Source: Streptomyces endocoffeicus
GTDB lineage: Bacteria; Actinomycetota; Actinomycetes; Streptomycetales; Streptomycetaceae
DNA length: 64,000 bases
NCBI RefSeq assembly: GCF_016741935.1
Contig: NZ_JAERRG010000004.1
Coordinates: 434,001-498,000, forward strand
Direction: 5' to 3'
Shown: one piece after another, positions 55,301 to 62,977 of the stretch
How positions within the stretch are numbered: position 1 is the stretch's first letter
Layout of the letters: each line of letters starts with the position of its first letter
Translations under genes and position numbers: made by a program
The notes under the pieces: model-generated
Seen by the model: the letters and a program-made list of their open reading frames with translations, nothing else
Told to the model about the DNA's origin: nothing
Databases searched by the model: none

Positions 55301-56174
55301 GGCGCGGTACAACGTCTACGACTCGCTGCTCAGCGAGTACGCGGCGATGGGCTTCGAGTACGGCTACTCGCTGGCCCGCCCGAACGCGCTGGTCATGTGG
55401 GAGGCGCAGTTCGGTGACTTCGTCAACGGCGCGCAGACCATCGTCGACGAGTTCATCTCCTCGGCCGAGCAGAAGTGGGGCCAGACCTCTGGTGTCACGC
55501 TGCTGCTGCCGCACGGCTACGAGGGCCAGGGCCCGGACCACTCCTCGGCCCGGATCGAGCGCTTCCTCCAGCTGTGCGCGCAGAACAACATGACGGTCGC
55601 CGCGCCGACGCTGCCGTCGAACTACTTCCACCTGCTGCGCTGGCAGGTCCACAACCCGCACCACAAGCCGCTGGTCGTCTTCACCCCGAAGTCGATGCTG
55701 CGTCTGAAGGCCGCGGCGTCGAAGACCGACGAGTTCCTCAACGGCTCGTTCCGCCCGGTGATCGGCGACGAGACGGTTGACCCGGCATCGGTGCGCAAGG
55801 TGGTCTTCTGCTCCGGCAAGGTCTACTACGACCTGGCCGCCGAGCGGGACAAGCGCGGTGCGAACGACACGGCGATCATCCGCCTGGAGCGGCTGTACCC
55901 GCTGCCGGGTACGGAGCTGCAGGCCGAGATCGCCAAGTACTCGGGCGTCGAGAAGTTCGTCTGGGCGCAGGAGGAACCGGCCAACCAGGGTGCGTGGCCG
56001 TTCGTCGCGCTCAACCTGATCGACCACCTGGAGCTGTCGGTCGGCGCGGACATCCCCGCCGCCGAGCGCCTGGTCCGGGTCTCCCGCCCGCACTCGTCCT
56101 CGCCCGCGGTGGGGTCGAACAAGCGGCACCAGTCGGAGCAGGGAGCGCTGGTGGGCGAGGTCTTCGAGATCTGA
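52314..56174 (+). CDS. kgd: Multifunctional 2-oxoglutarate dehydrogenase/decarboxylase (Kgd, E1 plus E2 domain)
   Basis: 1286 residues. The N-terminal segment (EWLVDEIYQQYLQDPNSVDR) is the E1 docking helix. An Ala/Pro/Lys-rich linker follows, then an acyltransferase (E2-like) domain with the catalytic His in TYDHRVIQGAASGEFL near residue 380. The thiamine-diphosphate E1 part contains GMAHRGRLNVL, GDAAFAGQGVV and CYRRRGHNETDNPG. The enzyme converts 2-oxoglutarate to succinyl-CoA (or succinate semialdehyde) in the TCA cycle; in actinomycetes it is controlled by GarA. The start is GTG 52314. A very strong terminator follows. Confidence 0.95.
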   Translation: MSPQSPNTSSVSTDEQDGQGSNPAAAFGPNEWLVDEIYQQYLQDPNSVDRAWWDFFADYKPGQDTGSAVAKPPQGVAASAAPAAPATPAAAGPAEAKPAAPAAKPAEAKPAAAAPAAPAAAQPAAAQPAAPAAKAAPAAPAKPAPVKPTPAEPTVSKKEPAAPSAGPELVTLRGPSAAVAKNMNASLELPTATSVRAVPVKLLFDNRIVINNHLKRARGGKVSFTHLIGYAMVQALKAMPSMNHSFTEKDGKPTLVKPEHINLGLAIDLVKPNGDRQLVVAAIKKAETLNFFEFWQAYEDIVRRARANKLTMDDFTGVTASLTNPGGIGTVHSVPRLMPGQGLIIGVGAMEYPAEFQGTSQDTLNKLGISKVMTLTSTYDHRVIQGAASGEFLRIMSQLLLGENDFFDEIFKALRIPYEPVRWLKDIDVSHDDDVTKAARVFDLIHSYRVRGHVMADTDPLEYRQRKHPDLDIIEHGLTLWDLEREFAVGGFAGKSMMKLRDILGVLRDSYCRTTGIEFMHIQDPKQRKWIQDRVERNHDKPEREEQLRILRRLNAAEAFETFLQTKYVGQKRFSLEGGESVIPLLDAVLDAAAESRLDEVVVGMAHRGRLNVLANIVGKSYAQIFREFEGNLDPKSMHGSGDVKYHLGAEGTFTGLDGEQIKVSLAANPSHLEAVDPVLEGVVRAKQDIIGKAGTDFTVLPVALHGDAAFAGQGVVAETLNMSQLRGYRTGGTVHIVINNQVGFTAAPAASRSSMYATDVARMIEAPIFHVNGDDPEAVVRVARLAFEFRQAFNKDVVIDLICYRRRGHNETDNPGFTQPLMYDLIDKKRSVRKLYTESLIGRGDITLEEAEQALQDFQGQLEKVFTEVRDAVSAPAPAEVPEPQAEFPVTVQTAVSQEVVKRIAESQVNTPDRITVHPRLFPQLQRRAAMIEDDSIDWGMGETLAIGSLLMEGTPVRLAGQDSRRGTFGQRHAVLVDRETGDDYTPLLYLTEDQARYNVYDSLLSEYAAMGFEYGYSLARPNALVMWEAQFGDFVNGAQTIVDEFISSAEQKWGQTSGVTLLLPHGYEGQGPDHSSARIERFLQLCAQNNMTVAAPTLPSNYFHLLRWQVHNPHHKPLVVFTPKSMLRLKAAASKTDEFLNGSFRPVIGDETVDPASVRKVVFCSGKVYYDLAAERDKRGANDTAIIRLERLYPLPGTELQAEIAKYSGVEKFVWAQEEPANQGAWPFVALNLIDHLELSVGADIPAAERLVRVSRPHSSSPAVGSNKRHQSEQGALVGEVFEI

Positions 56175-56191
56175 GACCCTCAGCCGATTAC

Positions 56192-56230
56192 GGAAGGCCC
56201 GGTCCCGCGTCACGCGGGACCGGGCCTTCC
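56192..56230. terminator. Bidirectional terminator between kgd and the NB-ARC gene
   Basis: GGAAGGCCCGGTCCCGCG (56192-56209) and CGCGGGACCGGGCCTTCC (56213-56230) form a perfect 18-base-pair stem with a three-base loop. It ends both convergent transcripts. Confidence 0.92.
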
Positions 56231-56247
56231 GGCGTAGGGGGCTGTCG

Positions 56248-59200
56248 TCAGACCGGCAGCGGCTCGAAGTCCCAGACGGGGCGGGTGCGCTTGCGGGCCG
56301 CCACGGTCTCGGGGTGGTCCCGCCCCAGGACGGCGGTCAGGCCGCCGAGGGCCACCTCCTCGATCACATCCGCCTCGTCGCCTCCCCCCGGGATCACCCG
56401 CAGATCCGCCGCCAGCCCGATCTGGGCCAGCAGGGTCAGCGGATGCCGCTCGCCCAGCGCCTCGGCGGCGTGCAGCGCGGTCTCCCGGCTCATGGCGCAG
56501 GCGTCCTGGTACCGCCCCGTCGCGTGGTACGTGGCGGCGGTGTTGAGCGCGATCCCCAGTGTCCAGGGGTGGCGCTCGCCGACGGCGTGGGCCATGGCCG
56601 TGAACAGCGAGTCCCGAACTCGCGCCTTGTCGTCGGCGCCCAGAGTGAGCGCCTCGTTCGCCCAGGCACCAATGGTGTACGGATGCCGGGACCCCAAAGC
56701 GGTCGAGTAACCCTCCGAGGTCTTCTCGGCGACGCTCGCCGCCCGCTCCAGATCACCCTGGCGCCGGAGGGCGCGGGCGACCCCGGCCGCGATCATCAGC
56801 GTCGGCGGGGCACCCTCGCCCAGCAGGCGCTTCGCCCGCTCCCACAGGGCATGGATGTCGAGGTCGCCCGCCCAGTCACACCTCCACAGGTGGTACAGGG
56901 CGGTCAGGGTCAGCGGATGCCCGGTGCCCAGCACCGCGCTGTGCTGATGGGCGCTGGGCTCTTGTAGCGCCAGCGCGTCCCGGTAACGGCCGGAGAGCCG
57001 CAGGTCGTACGCGTGCTCCGTCGCGCAGGCCAGCGTCACCAGCGCCGTCGGGCCCAGCTCCGCCCGCGCGCTGTCCAGCGTCTGCCCGGACAGCTCCGCG
57101 GCCTCGGCGTAGGAGCCGAGCATCCGCAGCGAGTGGGACAGGCTGCGCCGGGCGTTCCGCGCCTCCGCACCGTCCTGCGGGCAGCTGTCGGCGCACAGGG
57201 CGCGCTGCTGGCAGGCGAGTTCGTACGCCTCGTCATAGCGGGCCAGGCCCCGCAGATCCGTGCCGAGCCGGGCCATCGCGACAAGTCTGCCCGGCGCGTT
57301 GAGCCCGCCCAGGCTCTGCAGCAGGGCCCGGTCCAGCGCCTCGGCGCCGCCGTAGTCCCCGGTCTCGCGCAGCAGCCCGGCCCGGCGGACGTTCAGTTCG
57401 TGATAGTCGCCCGCCGCGCGTTCCGCGATCTGCCTGCCCGTCGTGTGGTCGCCGCTCAGCGTCAGATACGTGAGGAACCCGACGACCAGCCGGCGCGACG
57501 CGGCGTCCGATGACTCCAGCGCGCCCGACGGCTCCAGGTACGGCACCAGTCGGGCGTAGCGCGGCCATGCCGCCGGGTCGTCCGGGCAGCGTGGATCCGC
57601 CGCGACCAGGGCGCCGCGGACGATCCGGGCGTCCTTCTCCCGCTTGTCCTCCGGCGTCCGCCGCCGCACCGCGTCCCGTACGAAGCGGCTCATCCACACC
57701 GCCTCGGCCTCCAGCGCCGACCGCCGCATCACCGACCACTGGGCCAGCTTGCCGATGGCCAGCTCCAGCTGGCTGGGGTTCTCCAGGAGCGCCGCCACCG
57801 CCGGGGAGACCTGCCCCGCCGGGACCGCCCGCAGCAGGGCGAGCGGGACCGGGCCGGGGCCGAACAGGGCACACAGGCGCAGCAGTTCGGCCGCCGCCTT
57901 CGTGCTCTCCCGCACCCGGGTGATCAGGTCCTTGAAGGCGGAGTGGTACGGCATCGGGTAGTCGGCGGCGGGCCGTACCGGGTTGGGCTCGCCGTCGCTC
58001 GCCATGCGCACGTACTCGGCGACCGGTGTGGACGTACCGTCCAGCCAGCCCGCCGTCTGATCCAGCGCCAGTGGCAGATCCTCGACGGCCGCCGCCAGCC
58101 GGTCCGCGTCCTCGGGGCCGATGCGCGGCGCCCGGCGGCGCACGAAGGCGACGCTGTCCTGCCGGTTCAGCGGCGGGACGTCCAGCAGCTCGGCGTAGTG
58201 GTCGGCCCAGGCCCGGTTGCGCGAGGTGATCAGCACATGGCCGCCTCCGGCGGGCAGTGCCCCGGCGATGGCCTCCGGGTCGTCGGCGTCGTCCAGGACG
58301 ATGAGCCAGCGCCCGTACGGATCGCCCCGGCGCAGCGCCTCCAGGGCGGCGCGGGCCAGGTGCGCGTCCCTGCCGTCCCTGCCGTCCCTGCCGTCCCCGC
58401 CGTCCCCGCCGTCCCCGCCGCCCAGGGTTCGGGCGAGCGTGCCCAGCCGTTCCTCCAGGGCGGGCAGCCCGTCCACACCGGCCCACCACACGATGTCGTA
58501 CCGGGCGGCGAAACGATGGGCGTACTCGGCGGCGAGCTGGGTCTTGCCGATGCCCGGCAGCCCGACGAGGGCGACCACGGCGGTGTCGGCGGGGGCGGCC
58601 TCCAGCCGCTCGCGCACCTCGGCGAGCAGCGCGTCCCGCCCGGTGAACCGCGGATTGCGGCGCGGCACACCGCCCCAGACGTCGGGGACGCGCCTGGATT
58701 CCATCAGTGAGCGGTCGTCGGGGGCGGCGGCGTCGCGGGTCCGTAACGCCGCCAGTTCCCGCTCCAGTTGCCGCGCCCGCTCCTCGGCCACCGCCACCTG
58801 CTCCTGGGCGTGCGACAGCGGGTAGGACGCGGGCTCCTGCTCCTCGGAGTGGGCCTTCGCCCCGGCGGTCTCCTCCTCCGCCTGAAGCTGGTGTTCCAGC
58901 GCCTCGCAGCGCTGCTCGGCATCCAGCGCCTGGCGGCGGGCCTGGGTCAACGCGTCCTGGAGACGGGCGACTTCCTCCCGCAGCCGGTCGCGTTCGGCCG
59001 TCACGTCCTCGCGCTCCCGGCGCAGCCGGTCCAGCTCCGCGCCGCGGGTCTCGCGATCCGCCGCCGCGACCGCGATCCGGCGCTGCTCGACCTCCATCTC
59101 GGCGATGCGCTGTTTCCGTACCAGCAACGCCTCCGACAGCGCCTCGGCGCGGACCTCGGCCTGCTGGCGCTGCCGGTCCGCGTCGGCGAGCTGGTCGCGG

Positions 59201-59574
59201 AGGCGCTGGAGCTCCCAGCCCACCTTGTTGGTGGCCTGCAACGCCCGGCGTTGCAGGGTGTGCACATGGGCCACGACCTCGGTGGAGGGCGGCCGCCCGG
59301 CGGCCTTGGCGGCATGGGTGAAGAGCTGGTCCACGAACTCGGCGGGTGGCACCACGGTCCCGTTGAGATAGCGCGAGACGGTCCCCGCGTCGTAGTGCAG
59401 CCGTACGGCGAGGACCCGCAGTGACACCTTGACCGTGCCGAACAGGTCCCGGAGGTTCTCGGCCAGCGCCCGGCACTCCGGTCTCACCTGCTCGGGGATC
59501 GGCTTCAGATCCCCGATCCGCCGCGCCGCGTCCCGCTCCGGCACCAGCTCGCCGCTGACAGGTTCGTCCTTCAT
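56248..59574 (-). CDS. HTH / coiled-coil / NB-ARC / TPR signalling protein
   Basis: About 1108 residues from ATG 59574 (GGGGAGAGG upstream). Residues 1-75 hold a lambda-repressor-like HTH (LAVRLHYDAGTVSRYLNG). A long Glu/Arg/Gln coiled coil follows (about 110-280), then an NB-ARC (STAND) ATPase (PRFTGRDALLAEV; P-loop VGLPGIGKTQLAAEYAHRF; LIVLDDADD; VLITSRNRAW), with GDGGDGGDGRDGRDGRD repeats inside. About twelve TPR-like repeats end the protein (GTGHPLTLTALYHLW; GSRHPYTIGAWANEAL; GERHPWTLGIALNTAA). The layout resembles FxsT-type proteins of the FxSxx-COOH system, but no FxSxx peptide or partner gene is nearby. A regulatory or defence role is inferred. Confidence 0.8.
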   Translation of the reverse strand: MKDEPVSGELVPERDAARRIGDLKPIPEQVRPECRALAENLRDLFGTVKVSLRVLAVRLHYDAGTVSRYLNGTVVPPAEFVDQLFTHAAKAAGRPPSTEVVAHVHTLQRRALQATNKVGWELQRLRDQLADADRQRQQAEVRAEALSEALLVRKQRIAEMEVEQRRIAVAAADRETRGAELDRLRREREDVTAERDRLREEVARLQDALTQARRQALDAEQRCEALEHQLQAEEETAGAKAHSEEQEPASYPLSHAQEQVAVAEERARQLERELAALRTRDAAAPDDRSLMESRRVPDVWGGVPRRNPRFTGRDALLAEVRERLEAAPADTAVVALVGLPGIGKTQLAAEYAHRFAARYDIVWWAGVDGLPALEERLGTLARTLGGGDGGDGGDGRDGRDGRDAHLARAALEALRRGDPYGRWLIVLDDADDPEAIAGALPAGGGHVLITSRNRAWADHYAELLDVPPLNRQDSVAFVRRRAPRIGPEDADRLAAAVEDLPLALDQTAGWLDGTSTPVAEYVRMASDGEPNPVRPAADYPMPYHSAFKDLITRVRESTKAAAELLRLCALFGPGPVPLALLRAVPAGQVSPAVAALLENPSQLELAIGKLAQWSVMRRSALEAEAVWMSRFVRDAVRRRTPEDKREKDARIVRGALVAADPRCPDDPAAWPRYARLVPYLEPSGALESSDAASRRLVVGFLTYLTLSGDHTTGRQIAERAAGDYHELNVRRAGLLRETGDYGGAEALDRALLQSLGGLNAPGRLVAMARLGTDLRGLARYDEAYELACQQRALCADSCPQDGAEARNARRSLSHSLRMLGSYAEAAELSGQTLDSARAELGPTALVTLACATEHAYDLRLSGRYRDALALQEPSAHQHSAVLGTGHPLTLTALYHLWRCDWAGDLDIHALWERAKRLLGEGAPPTLMIAAGVARALRRQGDLERAASVAEKTSEGYSTALGSRHPYTIGAWANEALTLGADDKARVRDSLFTAMAHAVGERHPWTLGIALNTAATYHATGRYQDACAMSRETALHAAEALGERHPLTLLAQIGLAADLRVIPGGGDEADVIEEVALGGLTAVLGRDHPETVAARKRTRPVWDFEPLPV

Positions 59575-59589
59575 GGGTCGCCTCTCCCC

Positions 59590-59627
59590 CGTTGCGGCCC
59601 ACTGCAACGCGTGCGGGCTGCCGCAAC
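59590..59627. promoter_or_regulatory. Inverted repeats upstream of the NB-ARC gene
   Basis: CGTTGC (59590-59595) is inverted at 59604-59609 (GCAACG), and GTTGCGG (59591-59597) at 59621-59627 (CCGCAAC). They lie just upstream of the ATG and could bind the protein's own HTH. Confidence 0.4.
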
Positions 59628-59696
59628 ACCCCAGACCCCGCACATCGTGAAACGTACCCCCGGCGCCTTCGCCGGTTTCCCGAAAGCAGGTCAAAG

Positions 59697-59798
59697 ATGC
59701 CGAATCGCCGCCGCCCAGCCCTTCTCACCCTCGCCGCCGCCGCGCTCGGCGGCGCCGTCCGCGCGCTGGTGTCCTGGCTGCTCAGCCAGACGGACTGA
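59697..59798 (+). CDS. Very small membrane peptide candidate
   Basis: A 33-residue product: MPNRRRPALLTLAAAALGGA then VRALVSWLLSQTD, i.e. a basic start and one hydrophobic helix. AGCAGG lies about eight bases before the ATG. It is divergent from the NB-ARC gene and overlaps the 3' end of the MerR gene by 17 bases. The shape fits short membrane peptides often seen in Streptomyces, but the length makes a chance frame possible. Confidence 0.35.
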   Translation: MPNRRRPALLTLAAAALGGAVRALVSWLLSQTD

Positions 59799-60159
59799 CC
59801 GCGGTCCGGTCGCCGGAGGCGGCGGCCAGCAGCCCGGCGAGCTCGTCACGCACCCGTGCGAGGGAGGCGATCCGGTCGTCCAGCACGCTCAGGCGGCGAC
59901 GCCCGATGTCCAGCATGGCCTCGGAGGGCCGGCTGCTGGGCACATCGCGGTCCAGGCAGGCGCCGAAGTGCTCGATGTCCTCGAGCGTCAGCCCGGCATC
60001 GAGCAGATAGCGGATGTTGGCCACCCGCCGGACCGCCTGCTCGTCGTACATCCGGTAGCCGTTGACCGCGCGTGCGGAGCTCAGCAGCCCCCGCTCCTCG
60101 TAGAAGCGCAAGGCCCTGGTCGTGGCACCGGTGGCCTTCGCCAACTCCCCTATCCGCAT
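59782..60159 (-). CDS. MerR-family transcriptional regulator
   Basis: 125 residues, the small MerR type. The HTH is MRIGELAKATGATTRALRFY, followed by EERGLLSSARAVNGYRMYDE and a helical dimerisation domain; there are no clear metal-binding Cys pairs at the end, so an organic effector is likely. It lies on the same strand as the SDR gene at 60899, whose promoter carries a MerR-type dyad. The repeat region 60160-60898 separates them. Confidence 0.88.
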   Translation of the reverse strand: MRIGELAKATGATTRALRFYEERGLLSSARAVNGYRMYDEQAVRRVANIRYLLDAGLTLEDIEHFGACLDRDVPSSRPSEAMLDIGRRRLSVLDDRIASLARVRDELAGLLAAASGDRTAVSPSG

Positions 60160-60898
60160 GCGGCGAGGCTACCGGCGGACGGGGTCGGGTGGACCGTGCC
60201 GCCTGCGGCGGGCTTCTTCCCCTCCCCGCCCCTTCCCGAAACTGGGGCTCCGCCCCAGACCCCGGACCGGGGCTCCGCCCCATCCCGCAGCATCGCCACG
60301 CGGTGGGACTCCGCCCAGACCCCAGACCGGGGCTCCGCCCCATCCCGCAGCATCGCCACGCGGTGGGACTCCGCCCAGACCCCAGACCGGGGCTCCGCCC
60401 CATCCCGCAGCATCGCCACGCGGCTCCGCCACGCGGTGGGACTCCGCCCCTGGACCCCGAGGGCGACGAGCCGACCGTCGCCGCGATCAACTCACCGGCC
60501 AGAGCGTCAACCGCGCCACTTCCGGCGCCGTGATCGAGCCGCCCGCCGGCGACCGGCCGGACGCCCGCGCACATCCGGGTCCTCCGGCCGGGGCCTGGGG
60601 CGCAGCCCCAGTTACGGGAAGGGGCGGGGAGGGGAAACACCCGCCCCTTCCCGCTACCAGCAGCTCCGCCCCCTGGGCCCCAGGGGGCGACCAGCCGTCC
60701 GCCTCCGCGATCAACTCACCGCCCAGAGCGTCAACCGCGCCACCCGCGGCGCCGTGATCGAGCCGCCCGCCGGCGACCGGCCGGACGCCCGCGCACATCC
60801 GGATCGCCCGGCCGGGGCCTGGGGCGCAGCCCCAGTTACGGGAAGGGGCGGGGAGGGGAGAGGCCCGCCGCAGGCGGTACGACCCGCCGGACACCCCT
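60160..60898. repeat. 740-base repeat region between MerR and SDR genes
   Basis: No gene is seen. It holds a 60-base tandem repeat (60262-60432, nearly three copies, two of them identical), a direct repeat of 155 bases (60481-60635 and 60705-60859, about eight mismatches), and at its ends inverted copies of the CCCCTCCCCGCCCCTTCCCG core (near 60219 and 60838). The end sequences also share GCCGCCTGCGGCGGG-like arms. It is the largest copy of the element found at 27017 and 30228. Confidence 0.85.
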
Positions 60899-61669
60899 CT
60901 AACCGACCAGCGCCCCGCCGTCCACGGGCAGGACGGCGCCGGTGGTGTAGGCCGCCTCGGGCCGGGCGAGCTGGGTGATCCAGAAGGCGACCTCCTCCGC
61001 CCGGCCGAGCCGCCCCAGCGGCACATGCTCGATCAGGGTCGTCCGCAGGGCGTCGATCTGCTCGGCGTCGAGCCCCTGGTGATGCCCGATCCCGGTGGCG
61101 ATGGGGCCGGGGGCCACACCGGCGACGCGCACCCCGCGCGGGGCGAGTTGGACGGCCCAGCTGCGTGTCAGCGTGTCCAGGGCGGCCTTCAGCGCGGCGT
61201 ACAGCTCCGTGCCGGGGATCGGCCAGCCGCGCTGGCCGATCGCCGTACTGACGTTGATCACGACACCCGCGTTCTCGCTCAGCCGCGGGAGCGCGGCCTG
61301 GGTGAGGTACATCGGGGCGAGCAGATTGACGGCCAGCATCTCCTCGACGGCTTCCCGCCGGATGTCCCCGAGTGGCGTCTGCCGGACCACGGCGGCGTTG
61401 TTGACCAGCACATCGACGCGGCCGAACGCCTCCATCGCGGTGTTCACGATCAACTCGGCGGCGCCGGGGGCCGAGACGTCGGCCGTCAGCGGCCGGATGC
61501 CCGGGGCGTCGGCGGCCGTCTCGGCGAGCCGGGCCGCCGTACGGCCGACCACCAGGACCTGGGCACCCTGCTCGGCGAAGGTCCGCGCGGTGGCCCGCCC
61601 GATCCCCGTGCCCCCGCCGGTGACGATCACTGCTCTGCCGGAAAAGTTCGCTGTTGTCATGTCGGTCAT
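60899..61669 (-). CDS. Short-chain dehydrogenase/reductase
   Basis: 256 residues, classical SDR. The NAD(P) loop is VIVTGGGTGIGRATART, with NNAAVV, the catalytic Ser in INVSTAIGQ, and Tyr-x-x-x-Lys in TELYAALKAALD. The end TTGAVLPVDGGALVG is typical. The start ATG 61669 lies close to a promoter with a MerR dyad (61681-61713), so the mRNA may be leaderless. It is probably regulated by the MerR gene at 59782 and acts on an unknown carbonyl compound. Confidence 0.9.
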   Translation of the reverse strand: MTDMTTANFSGRAVIVTGGGTGIGRATARTFAEQGAQVLVVGRTAARLAETAADAPGIRPLTADVSAPGAAELIVNTAMEAFGRVDVLVNNAAVVRQTPLGDIRREAVEEMLAVNLLAPMYLTQAALPRLSENAGVVINVSTAIGQRGWPIPGTELYAALKAALDTLTRSWAVQLAPRGVRVAGVAPGPIATGIGHHQGLDAEQIDALRTTLIEHVPLGRLGRAEEVAFWITQLARPEAAYTTGAVLPVDGGALVG

Positions 61670-61680
61670 GTCGATGCACC

Positions 61681-61713
61681 GTAAACATTGACGCCCGCGT
61701 GAACGTCAAGCCC
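61681..61713 (-). promoter_or_regulatory. MerR-type promoter of the SDR gene
   Basis: On the minus strand TTGACG (61709-61704) and CGTCAA (61693-61688) form a dyad of six-base arms, with a ten-base spacer. It begins at the -35 hexamer TTGACG, and TTACGG follows about 19 bases on as the -10. The over-long spacer and the dyad overlapping -35 fit MerR activation. The -10 lies close to the ATG, suggesting a leaderless or near-leaderless mRNA. Confidence 0.55.
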
Positions 61714-61794
61714 GGCGACCCTCGGGTCGCTCACCGGGGTGCGGGGCCGCATATCCTGGGCGGGTAGATCCATACCACCCTTCCGGAGCGACCC

Positions 61795-61977
61795 TTGTAC
61801 TTCACCGATCGCGGTATCGAGGAGCTGGAGCAGCGGCGCGGCAATGAGGAGGTCACCTTCGAGTGGCTCGCCGAGCAGCTGCGGACGTTCGTCGACCTGA
61901 ACCCGGACTTCGAGGTCCCGGTGGAGCGGCTGGCGACCTGGCTGGCCCGGCTCGACGAGGAGGACGACGACGTCTGA
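61795..61977 (+). CDS. DUF6104 family protein
   Basis: A 60-residue acidic protein, MYFTDRGIEELEQRRGNEEV then TFEWLAEQLRTFVDLNPDFE and an Asp/Glu-rich end, matching the DUF6104 family of Streptomyces. It starts at TTG 61795, with CCGGAG upstream. Function unknown. Its stop codon lies in the first unit of a tandem repeat. Confidence 0.8.
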   Translation: MYFTDRGIEELEQRRGNEEVTFEWLAEQLRTFVDLNPDFEVPVERLATWLARLDEEDDDV

Positions 61978-62044
61978 GGGCCACGACGTCTGACGGCCAC
62001 GACGTCTGACGGCCACGACGTCTGACGGCCACGACGTCTGACGG
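61965..62044. repeat. 16-base tandem repeat containing a stop codon
   Basis: Four perfect copies of CCACGACGTCTGACGG (61981-62044) follow a degenerate copy (61965-61980) that includes the stop codon of the DUF6104 gene. Each unit holds GACGTC. Confidence 0.92.
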
Positions 62045-62139
62045 CAGCTTCCGGGGCGGCTCAAACGCGGCGTAAGACGCGGCGTGAGACGCTGTCTAAG
62101 ACAGCGTCCGCAGGGCGCCGCGGCCCTACCGGCCGCCCC

Positions 62140-62955
62140 TCACGCCACCACCGGACCCCGCCCCGGCGTCCCCGCCTCGTGGTCCAGCCGGGGGTCGGAC
62201 ACCAGCACCGCCTGCTGGAGCCGCTGCAGCTTCGCCGAGGGCTCGAGCCCCAGCTCCTCCGTCATCGCCATCCGCAGCCGCTGGTAGACCGTCAGGGCGC
62301 GGGTGCGCTGGCCGGAGCGGTGGAGGGCGAGCATGTACTGACCGTGCAGGCCCTCGTGGAAGCGGTGCTCCACGACCAGCGAGGCGAGGTCGCTCAGCAC
62401 CTCCAGATGGCTGCCGAGCCGCAGCCGGGTCTCGATGCCGCGCTCGGTGACCGTGAGCCGGGACTGCTCCAGCCGGGCGACCTCCGCCTGCAGCGGTCGT
62501 CCGTGCGGGGTGACGTCGACCAGGGCCGGGCCCTGCCAGAGGGCCAGCGCCCGCCGGAAGGAGGTGTCCGCCGTCCGTTCGTCGCCGGCCTCCAGCGCGC
62601 CTTCGCCCTCGGCGACGAGGTGGCGGTACTCGTGGACGTCGAGCTCGCCCGGGCTCACCACCATGGCGTAGCCGCCGGGCCGGGTCTGCAGCACATCCCG
62701 GGTGACGGCGGCCGAGGACATCCCCAGCCCCTCGGCGAGCAGCTTGCGCAGATGCAGGATGTACGTCTGGAGCGTGGTCAGCCCGGTGCGCGGCGGCTGA
62801 TCGCCCCACAGCTCGGCCATCAGCGACTGCACCGGCACCATCCGGCCCGCGTTGAGCAGCAGCAGGGACAGCACCTTGCGCGGCTTCATCGCGCTGGGCA
62901 CTCCGGACCGGGCGCCGAGGCCGAGTGTCAGCGGTCCCAGCACGCTCACCCGCAT
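62140..62955 (-). CDS. SARP-family (BTAD) transcriptional regulator
   Basis: About 271 residues from ATG 62955 (GAGAGG upstream). It has the OmpR-like winged helix of Streptomyces antibiotic regulatory proteins (VSVLGPLTLGLG; PSAMKPRKVLSLLLLNAGRM in part; LRKLLAEGLG) followed by a bacterial transcriptional activator domain of helical repeats (GRALEQ-like RALALWQGPALVDVTP; ALHRSGQRTRALTVYQRLRM in part). SARPs activate secondary-metabolite clusters. It is 22 bases downstream of a TetR gene on the same strand, forming an operon. Confidence 0.9.
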   Translation of the reverse strand: MRVSVLGPLTLGLGARSGVPSAMKPRKVLSLLLLNAGRMVPVQSLMAELWGDQPPRTGLTTLQTYILHLRKLLAEGLGMSSAAVTRDVLQTRPGGYAMVVSPGELDVHEYRHLVAEGEGALEAGDERTADTSFRRALALWQGPALVDVTPHGRPLQAEVARLEQSRLTVTERGIETRLRLGSHLEVLSDLASLVVEHRFHEGLHGQYMLALHRSGQRTRALTVYQRLRMAMTEELGLEPSAKLQRLQQAVLVSDPRLDHEAGTPGRGPVVA

Positions 62956-62977
62956 GGGTGGCACCTCTCTTCGGGCT

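Noticed and set aside
52263..56213. A 1316-codon open frame on the minus strand opposite kgd
   Set aside because: It mirrors the codon structure of kgd, is Arg/Val/Leu-rich without motifs, and has no ribosome site.
57233..59728. An 831-codon minus-strand frame overlapping the NB-ARC gene
   Set aside because: It is an Arg/Gly/Ala-rich frame-shifted reading of the real gene.
60262..60432. Possible CRISPR array in the 60-base tandem repeats
   Set aside because: There are no unique spacers, and the repeats are contiguous.
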